In this document: in pieces, positions 58,230 through 64,000 of the stretch
Layout: the number at the start of each line of letters is the position of its first letter
Numbering within the stretch: position 1 is the stretch's first letter
DNA from: Micrococcales bacterium
GTDB taxonomy: Bacteria > Actinomycetota > Actinomycetes > S36-B12 > UBA10799
Direction: 5' to 3'
DNA length: 64,000 bases
NCBI GenBank assembly: GCA_016719135.1
Contig: JADKAV010000001.1
Coordinates: 186,001 to 250,000, forward strand
The notes under the pieces: model-generated
Databases searched by the model: none
The model's input: the letters and a program-made list of their open reading frames with translations, nothing else
Told to the model about the DNA's origin: nothing
Translations under genes and position numbers: made by a program

Positions 58230-59738
58230 TCAGCTCTCCCTTTTCGACAGCATGGTGGCGATCTCGCGGACATCATCGTGAACGCGCCCGCCGCCCGAAC
58301 GGCTCAGACCCGCCACTTCGGCCACTGTATCCCCCTGCGGCGACAACCGGATCCAAACCCTGCGCCGGTGCAGCAGCAGTGACATACTCACCCCGACGAT
58401 TACCAACACCGATGCGATCAGCGCCAGCCAGCGGCCCGGGTCATGAGCCAGGGACAGGTTCGCGAAGTCGCGGAATCCGACGAACTCGACGCTGGTCCCG
58501 TCCGGCAGTTCCCAGCTCTGGCCCGGCCGCAGCGCCTGGTTGCCGATCAGGTCGAGGTCCGTGGTGTCCAGTTGGTACACGCTGCCGCCGATCTTCACGT
58601 CGCCGGTGAACGCTCCGAGGAACAACTGTGGGTCCTGAGCGGCGGGGAACGTGGAGATCGGTCCTTGCACGGGGTCGATCGAGGCGGTCGGCAGGAACAG
58701 GCCCTGCAAGGCGAAACCGGGCTCGACATCCGGAACCTTGACCACGCCGGTAGAGGTCAGGTTGCCGTCGCGGGGCAGGAACACCACAGCGTCATCGAAG
58801 ATGACGGTCCCGTCTGGCCGGGTGACCTTGATCTCGGGCGCGTATCCGTGGCCGGTCAGGAACACTTTGACGCCGGGCAGGACCAGTGGGGAGTTGACCT
58901 GGAACTCCTGCTCGGTGACAGGCTTGCCTGGCCGCTCACTGACCAGGGCCCGCGCCTCGAACTGCCGTGGCGATCCGGCCTGCTGGCCTGATTCCTGGAA
59001 CGTGGCGGAGAAGTCCTGCAAGACCACCGAGAATGGCGCGATCTGATCGGGATTGACCAGCCGGCCCTTGCGGAACGAGTCGAACTGGGTCAAAGAGCCG
59101 GTGAAGCCTTTGCCTTCCACCACGATGACCCTGGCCGACCATCCGAACAGTCCGCCGACGCCGACGGCCAGCAGCAGGAAGATGAAGCAGAGATGGAACA
59201 GCAGGTTGCCCACCTCGTGCAGGTAGCCCTTCTCGGCGCTGATCGCATCGCCGTCGCGGCGCACCCGCCACCTGTTGTCACGTAGGTAGGCTTCGGCATC
59301 GTCGAGCAGGGCGGAATCCGTGGCGACGTCGTTGACGGTGGTGTACGCGGGCATGCGCGACAACCGCGAGGGCGCTGGCGGCGGGGGTTTGCGGTAGGTC
59401 CGGATGAAGTCGGCGGTCCGGGGGATGATGCAACCGACCAAGGAGATGCACAGCAGCAGGTAGATCGCCGCGAACCAGGCCGAGGCGAAGACGTCGAACA
59501 TGCCGAGCCGGTCCAGCCACGGCCCGAGGGTCGGATTGGCCTGCAAGTAGTCGTTGACACGCGCAGCGTCGGTGCCCCGCTGTGGGAAGACGGAGCCGGG
59601 AATGCTGGCCAGTGCCAGCAACAGCAGCAGAATCAGCGCGGTGCGCATGCTGGTCAGGGTCCGCCAGCCCCAGCGCATCCACCCCACCGCACCGAGCTGC
59701 GGACCGCTACTGCGCGGACGTTCCACCGTGGTGGTCAT
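58230..59738 (-). CDS. resB: cytochrome c biogenesis protein ResB
   Basis: A 502-residue partner of CcsB. Three N-terminal helices are visible: MRTALILLLLLALASIPGSV (preceded by WRTLTS), FAAIYLLLCISLVGCIIPR, and GNLLFHLCFIFLLLAVGVGG. A large extracytoplasmic beta-rich domain follows. A last helix (RWLALIASVLVIVGVSMSLL) is near the C-terminus. FPQRG after helix one is a ResB signature. The start overlaps the ccdA stop. Confidence 0.92.
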   Translation of the reverse strand: MTTTVERPRSSGPQLGAVGWMRWGWRTLTSMRTALILLLLLALASIPGSVFPQRGTDAARVNDYLQANPTLGPWLDRLGMFDVFASAWFAAIYLLLCISLVGCIIPRTADFIRTYRKPPPPAPSRLSRMPAYTTVNDVATDSALLDDAEAYLRDNRWRVRRDGDAISAEKGYLHEVGNLLFHLCFIFLLLAVGVGGLFGWSARVIVVEGKGFTGSLTQFDSFRKGRLVNPDQIAPFSVVLQDFSATFQESGQQAGSPRQFEARALVSERPGKPVTEQEFQVNSPLVLPGVKVFLTGHGYAPEIKVTRPDGTVIFDDAVVFLPRDGNLTSTGVVKVPDVEPGFALQGLFLPTASIDPVQGPISTFPAAQDPQLFLGAFTGDVKIGGSVYQLDTTDLDLIGNQALRPGQSWELPDGTSVEFVGFRDFANLSLAHDPGRWLALIASVLVIVGVSMSLLLHRRRVWIRLSPQGDTVAEVAGLSRSGGGRVHDDVREIATMLSKRES

Positions 59739-60484
59739 AGGCCCACCTGGAACTCATTGGCCCAGACCCGCATCCAGACGGACACGTCGTTCCAGAAGCC
59801 GGTCACCAACAGCACTCCGATGAGGATCAACGTGGCGCCGCCGAAACGCAGCACCCACAGCGAATGCTGGCGCAGCCACTTCACCGCCCCTGCCATCCGG
59901 CGGAAGGCCAGCGCGATGACGAGGAAGGGAACACCCAGGCCGATGCAGTACGCCAGTGACAGCAGCGCACCGCGCAGCGCAGAGCCTTCTGTGAAGACCA
60001 GCGCTTGCACCGCCGCCAGGGTCGGGCCGATGCACGGGGTCCAGCCGACGCCGAACAGAACACCCAGGACCGGCGCGGTCCAGATTCCCAGGTTGGGTGA
60101 CACGTGCCAGCGCACTTCGCGCTGAAGCCACGGGAATGCGCCCATGAAGCCGATGCCCATCACGATGATCACGACCCCGAGGACCCGCTGTATCGGCTCC
60201 TGGTACTCCAGCAGCACTCCCCCGGCGTAGCCGAGCAGAGCACCGTAGGAGATGAACACAAGCGAGAAGCCCGCGATGAACAAGCCCACGCCGGTGAGTA
60301 TGCGGCTGTGTCGGGGGGCAACGGGCTCGGTGAGTTCGGCGCCGGTCACGCCGGTCACGACCCCCACATAGCCCGGAACCAGCGGCAGGACGCACGGCGA
60401 GGCGAACGACACGAAACCGGCGAGCAGCGCCAGCGGGATCGCCAGCAGCAGCGACCCGCCGGTGACGGTCTCGGCGACGCTCAC
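59735..60484 (-). CDS. ccdA: cytochrome c biogenesis protein CcdA
   Basis: A 249-residue six-helix membrane protein that carries reducing equivalents from cytoplasmic thioredoxin to exported thiol-redox proteins. The redox Cys pair is in FVSFASPCVLPLVPGYVG and in GVGWTPCIGPTLAAV. It should reduce the TlpA-like lipoprotein encoded just upstream, which keeps haem-binding cysteines of apocytochrome c reduced. ATG 60484 overlaps the upstream stop. Confidence 0.94.
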   Translation of the reverse strand: MSVAETVTGGSLLLAIPLALLAGFVSFASPCVLPLVPGYVGVVTGVTGAELTEPVAPRHSRILTGVGLFIAGFSLVFISYGALLGYAGGVLLEYQEPIQRVLGVVIIVMGIGFMGAFPWLQREVRWHVSPNLGIWTAPVLGVLFGVGWTPCIGPTLAAVQALVFTEGSALRGALLSLAYCIGLGVPFLVIALAFRRMAGAVKWLRQHSLWVLRFGGATLILIGVLLVTGFWNDVSVWMRVWANEFQVGL

Positions 60485-61068
60485 CCGGAGGCTCCGCCCG
60501 GGTCTTCGGCAACGAGGTCCTGCAGCGCAGCGTCGAGCTCACCGGCCTCGACGGCGCCGAGGAACCGACCGGCCACTCTGCCTTGGGCATCGACGAGCAG
60601 CGTGGACGGGATCGCTTGCGGCGGCAGGCTGTCGGAGAACTGCAGCACGAGTTGCCCGTCCGGGTCCGGCAGGTTCGGGTAGGGGATCCCGAACTTCTCC
60701 ACGAAAGCCCGCGCGGGGGCGTCTGAATCACGGGTGTCCAGTCCCAGGAAGTTGACGTCCGGGTTCTGCTTGGCGACGGCGACCAGTTCCGGCGCCTCCG
60801 CGCGGCACGGAGCACACCACGACGCCCACACATTGATGACGCCTGGGCTGCCCTGCCAGGTGGAGGTGTCGACGGGTTCACCGTTCAGGTCGGTTCCGGT
60901 GAGCACCGGGGCAGGTTTGCGCTGGTCGACCGGCAGAATCACCGATGTGCCGTCGCCCTCGACGAAGCCGGCCGAATCACCGGGGTCCGCCGCCTCCTGC
61001 GAGCAGCCCGCCAGCGTCAAGGCTGCCAGGAGCGCAACCAGGCCGAACCGTTTCCCTGCCGTTCGCAC
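60481..61068 (-). CDS. TlpA-like thioredoxin lipoprotein
   Basis: A 195-residue exported thiol-disulfide oxidoreductase. The signal peptide RFGLVALLAALTLAG runs into CSQEAAD (lipobox LAGC). The thioredoxin fold carries the active site NVWASWCAPCRAEAPEL. Conserved cis-Pro context is QAIPSTLLVDAQGRV. It is the likely apocytochrome c reductant (ResA/CcsX role), fed by CcdA. GTG 61068 follows the TAA of the phosphatase gene directly. Confidence 0.9.
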   Translation of the reverse strand: MRTAGKRFGLVALLAALTLAGCSQEAADPGDSAGFVEGDGTSVILPVDQRKPAPVLTGTDLNGEPVDTSTWQGSPGVINVWASWCAPCRAEAPELVAVAKQNPDVNFLGLDTRDSDAPARAFVEKFGIPYPNLPDPDGQLVLQFSDSLPPQAIPSTLLVDAQGRVAGRFLGAVEAGELDAALQDLVAEDPGGASG

Positions 61069-61710
61069 TTACGCCCCGACCCCCTTGGTCGACCGCGGAT
61101 ACAGCGACGCCGCGGGCTCGGTGTAGACGATCGAAACCAACTCGTCGTCGTCGAATGTGAAGGACGTCAGGGAAGCCAGATTGCACTGCCGCTTTCGGGG
61201 GTCGTGCATGAACGGCCGTCGCTCCGCGTCCAACCGGGAGACCCATACCGGTAGCTGATGACTGACGAGCACCGTTTCGTGTCCGCGGGCGCTGCGGCGG
61301 GCATCGGTGACAGCCGCACGCATGCGGGCGGCGACATCCTTGTAAGGCTCACCCCAGGAGGGCCGCGCCGGGTTCCACAGGTGCCGCCAGGCCCGGGGCT
61401 GGCGCAGGACGCCGTCACCCACCGACACCCGCTGGCCCTCGAAGACGTTGCCTGCCTCGATGATCCGCTCGTCGATCACCGGCGTGAGTCCGAACTTCTC
61501 GGAGATAGGCGCAGCCGTTTCCCGCGCACGTTCCAGCGGCGATGAACGGACCTCGACCAGGTCGCGACCGGCCAGTGCTTCGGCGGCGAGCACAGCCATC
61601 TGCTGACCCAACTCCGACAAGTGGAACTCGGGAAGCCGGCCGTAGAGGATCTTGTCCGGGTTGTACACCTCGCCGTGGCGCAGTAGATGAACCGTCGTGC
61701 GCTCAGTCAT
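61069..61710 (-). CDS. histidine phosphatase family protein
   Basis: A 213-residue phosphoglycerate-mutase-like protein. The catalytic RHG motif is near the N-terminus (VHLLRHGEVYNPDKILYGR). The second Arg and acid are in VRSSPLERARETA and IIEAGNVFEGQ, and the second His in VLVSHQLPVWV. Substrate unknown. It sits between hemL and tlpA in many Actinomycetes, but no haem-specific role is established. ATG 61710 overlaps the hemL stop (ATGA); the longer upstream frame lies in hemL. Confidence 0.88.
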   Translation of the reverse strand: MTERTTVHLLRHGEVYNPDKILYGRLPEFHLSELGQQMAVLAAEALAGRDLVEVRSSPLERARETAAPISEKFGLTPVIDERIIEAGNVFEGQRVSVGDGVLRQPRAWRHLWNPARPSWGEPYKDVAARMRAAVTDARRSARGHETVLVSHQLPVWVSRLDAERRPFMHDPRKRQCNLASLTSFTFDDDELVSIVYTEPAASLYPRSTKGVGA

Positions 61711-62993
61711 GAAGTGTCTCCTTGGGACGCGGCAGCGCGGGCTGCGCTGGGCAGTGCTTGCTCGATCAGTCCCAGGGCCTCGTCGTCGTGCGCACTGCTC
61801 ACGAACCACGCCTCGAACGCCGATGGCGGCAGACTCACACCGGCATCGAGCATCGCCGAATGGAAGGCAGCGAACGCGTCCGTGTCCTGCTCGCGGGCCT
61901 GGTCGTAATTGGCGACCGACTCGTCGCGGAAGAAGAAGCTGAACAGGTTGCCGGCTCGCTGTACGACATGGGGCACACCCGCTCGCGTGAGCGCCTCGTC
62001 GGTCATTGCGATGACCTGCTCGGCGGCTTGATCAACCGCGGCGTAGTCGGCGTTGCGCAGCATCGCAAGCCCAGCCGCGGTGGCGACCGGGTTACCGGAC
62101 AGCGTGCCCGCTTGATACACCGGCCCCTGCGGAGCGAGCATCTGCATGACATCCGCACGACCGCCGAAGGCCGCCACGGGCAATCCGCCGCCGATCACTT
62201 TGCCGTAGGTGTACAGGTCTGCGGGGACGCCCTCCAGCCCGAACCAACCGGCTGGGGAGACGCGGAACCCGGTCATCACCTCATCGCTGATCAGCAGAGC
62301 ACCGTTCTCCGTGCACAGCCCGGCGAGTCCCTGGCTGAACCCGGGCGCCGGGGGCACGACCCCCATGTTGGCGGGCACGGCTTCGGTGATGACCGCGGCG
62401 ACCTCGTGGTGCTGCAGCGCATCGGCCACAGCTGCCAGATCGTTGTAGGGCAGCACGATCGTGTCAGCGGTCTGTTCCTTGGTCACGCCGGCGCTGTCGG
62501 GCAGGCCGAGCGTGGCCACTCCGCTGCCAGCGGCGGCCAGCAGTCCGTCGGAGTGCCCGTGGTAGCAGCCGGCGAACTTGATGATCACGTCACGGCCGGT
62601 GAAACCACGAGCGACCCGGATCGCGCTCATCGTGGCCTCGGTGCCGGAGTTGACCAGGCGCACCTGATCCACCGGATCGACCCGTTCGACGATCAGTTCG
62701 GCCAGTTCCACCTCGTTGGGATGCGGCGCGCCGAAACCGAGTCCGGCCGCGGCGGCCCGCTGCGCTGCTTCGACAACTGCGGGGTGCGCGTGGCCGAGCA
62801 GCGCCGGACCCCACTGACCCACCAGATCGACGTAGGTGTTGCCGTCGACATCTGTGGCGTAGGGACCCTGACCCGAGGTGAAGAAGACCGGATGACCTCC
62901 GACTGCCCGGAATGCCCGGACCGGGGAATTGACGCCGCCGGGGGTGACCTGTTGGGCGCGTTCGAGCCACCTGGCCGAGGTGCTGCGATCCAT
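61707..62993 (-). CDS. hemL: glutamate-1-semialdehyde 2,1-aminomutase
   Basis: A 428-residue PLP enzyme making 5-aminolevulinate in the C5 haem pathway. It has QVTPGGVNSPVRAF at the N-terminus, VRLVNSGTEATMSAIRVAR, and KFAGCYHGHSDGLLAAAGSG. ISDEVMTGFRV holds the PLP-binding Asp and YTYGKVIGGGLPVAAFGG the Schiff-base Lys. ATG 62993 (MDRSTSARW) is chosen over the spurious upstream frame. It heads the unit hemL–phosphatase–tlpA–ccdA–resB–ccsB. The 215 bp upstream (62994–63208) show no gene and should carry its promoter. Confidence 0.95.
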   Translation of the reverse strand: MDRSTSARWLERAQQVTPGGVNSPVRAFRAVGGHPVFFTSGQGPYATDVDGNTYVDLVGQWGPALLGHAHPAVVEAAQRAAAAGLGFGAPHPNEVELAELIVERVDPVDQVRLVNSGTEATMSAIRVARGFTGRDVIIKFAGCYHGHSDGLLAAAGSGVATLGLPDSAGVTKEQTADTIVLPYNDLAAVADALQHHEVAAVITEAVPANMGVVPPAPGFSQGLAGLCTENGALLISDEVMTGFRVSPAGWFGLEGVPADLYTYGKVIGGGLPVAAFGGRADVMQMLAPQGPVYQAGTLSGNPVATAAGLAMLRNADYAAVDQAAEQVIAMTDEALTRAGVPHVVQRAGNLFSFFFRDESVANYDQAREQDTDAFAAFHSAMLDAGVSLPPSAFEAWFVSSAHDDEALGLIEQALPSAARAAASQGDTS

Positions 62994-63208
62994 GATCCGA
63001 TCGTCGCACGGGGGTCGGACCAGTGCGCGCGGTGCCCTGAGGTGGTGGGCCGGCCGCGGCACGATGATCCCCCCGAGGACGCAGCAACCGGAACCACGCA
63101 CACGCGACGGCACCTGATTACTACAGATGGTCGACACAGTCCGTCGCGCTTGCCAAGCGTGGGCCCAGGCAGTTCTTCATGGGTGTCGTCGAGATAGCGA
63201 AGTAGCGC

Positions 63209-63637
63209 TTACTGCTGCGAGTAGAACATCGACAGCCGACGGATCGCGTCCTCCTTGGTCATAGTGCGTACCTCCGTTTCGGGAACGTGGAATTGTTCAA
63301 CGAGGGCGGAGACCACGCCAAGGGGGATCGCCGACGGCGGTGCCACCGGGGGCTTTGCTCCACGGTTTGGGAGAACCCTTTCGTTCACACATTTCCAAAA
63401 GTCCTTCTCGGACACCTCGAGCTGCTCGCGCAGTATGTGTGACCAAATGCTTGGGCCGTAGGTCTCGCGATTCACTGGGTGACTAATCCTTGTGAGCAGG
63501 ACCCGTCCATCTGGCAGGGTGAGCTCATAGTTCACGTGATGTGTTCCGGTCTTCCCGCGAGAGGTCTTTCGCTGAACCCAGCCCTCGATGACGCAGAACT
63601 TCTGGTGATCTTTACGCGTGGGCGCGGGGTATTTCAC
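63209..63637 (-). CDS. putative toxin of a type II toxin–antitoxin pair
   Basis: A 142-residue basic protein starting at GTG 63637 (VKYPAPTRKDHQKFCVIEGW). It contains GKTGTHHVNYELTLPDGRVL and YGPSIWSHILREQLEVSE. I recall actinobacterial homologues annotated as cytotoxic translational repressors of toxin–antitoxin systems; I know of no experimental proof. The start overlaps the stop of the upstream antitoxin-like gene (GTGA). Base composition is visibly less GC-rich than the hemL side, in keeping with acquisition by transfer. Confidence 0.6.
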   Translation of the reverse strand: MKYPAPTRKDHQKFCVIEGWVQRKTSRGKTGTHHVNYELTLPDGRVLLTRISHPVNRETYGPSIWSHILREQLEVSEKDFWKCVNERVLPNRGAKPPVAPPSAIPLGVVSALVEQFHVPETEVRTMTKEDAIRRLSMFYSQQ

Positions 63638-64000
63638 TCTCCTCGCAGCCAGACCTTCAACTGATCGTCAGAGGAAAATTCGACGACCTGCACTAGGCCC
63701 CAGTTGTCGACATGGTTGGGTACCCGATGCAATCGTTCCGACCATGCGTCCGCATAGTCACGCAGCGCAAGTACCGTCTCATCGAGTGCTTCATCGAGAG
63801 TGGCGCCATCCGCTGCGATTGGCAGTCCAGGGATGAATACGCTCCATCCGTCGTTCTCAGCGAGAACTTCCGCCCGCGCTGGACGAACGAGTCGAAGATA
63901 GGCGGCGAGACGGTCCGCGTCGACCGTTGCGTACGTTCGCTTGTCCCGGCTCACCGAAGCGGGACGCCCTTCTGCGGCGGCATCAAGCACGTCAGTCAGG
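63634..64000 (-). CDS. antitoxin-like protein, N-terminus beyond the window
   Basis: The frame is open to the right edge, giving at least 121 residues. The visible start resembles a Phd/YefM-type DNA-binding segment (VLDAAAEGRPASVSRDKRTY, VDADRLAAYL). A HicB-like stretch follows (NDGWSVFIPGLPIAADGATL, LRDYADAWSERL). It ends FSSDDQLKVWLRGE. It precedes and overlaps the toxin-like gene, the usual antitoxin-first order. A GTG at 63990 could be the start, but the Phd-like segment probably begins outside. Confidence 0.6.
   Translation of the reverse strand, partial: LTDVLDAAAEGRPASVSRDKRTYATVDADRLAAYLRLVRPARAEVLAENDGWSVFIPGLPIAADGATLDEALDETVLALRDYADAWSERLHRVPNHVDNWGLVQVVEFSSDDQLKVWLRGE

Overview
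This 64 kb window is chromosomal DNA from a high-GC Gram-positive bacterium of the Actinomycetes type. The gene order is typical of that group: tRNA-Tyr/Thr/Met–rpmG–hadA–hadB–murB, then tRNA-Trp–secE–nusG–rplK–rplA–rplJ–rplL–rpoB–rpoC. Other pointers are the GC-rich third codon positions, frequent GTG starts, GTGA/ATGA overlaps and several apparently leaderless genes. I cannot name the genus. Several essential genes carry small indels, most densely at 39.9–45.7 kb. This looks more like error in a draft or metagenome-derived sequence than gene decay.

Layout. 0–3.6 kb: the end of an unidentified gene, an aldose 1-epimerase-like gene and an MmpL/RND-type transporter. 3.9–15.7 kb (minus strand): rpoC, rpoB, rplL, rplJ with an L10-type leader, rplA, rplK, nusG, secE and tRNA-Trp. 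15.9–20.9 kb: a class I aminotransferase, murB, the hadA/hadB dehydratase pair, rpmG, three tRNAs, a YajQ-family gene and a lipoprotein. 20.9–24.9 kb: a three-gene module related to complex I subunits B, C and I, divergent from a 2-oxoacid:ferredoxin oxidoreductase (korAB). 24.9–31.4 kb: rarD, a secreted glycerophosphodiester phosphodiesterase, a small Cys-rich ORF, an AGPS-like flavoprotein, an acyl-CoA dehydrogenase and a polyprenyl diphosphate synthase. 31.4–46.6 kb: a complete 14-gene nuoA–N operon. 47–56 kb: menaquinone biosynthesis (menG, menF, a hotdog-fold protein, menD, menC, menB, menE, menA) and two small membrane proteins. 57.3–63 kb: cytochrome c maturation system II (ccsB, resB, ccdA, tlpA-like), a histidine phosphatase and hemL. 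The right edge holds a GTGA-coupled gene pair that looks like a toxin–antitoxin module.

The theme is respiration. Complex I and possibly KorAB-derived ferredoxin feed electrons to menaquinone. The polyprenyl synthase 11 bp after nuoN may supply its side chain, the men cluster makes the head group, and the ccs genes with hemL serve c-type cytochromes and haem.

The least expected structures are: six 15-residue PDG repeats in the N-terminus of NusG; the orphan NuoB/C/I-like operon beside korAB; and families of direct and inverted intergenic repeats, mostly between convergent genes (25.8, 30.2 and 56.7–57.3 kb), one of which recurs at 12.86 kb. No CRISPR array, prophage or insertion sequence was seen.
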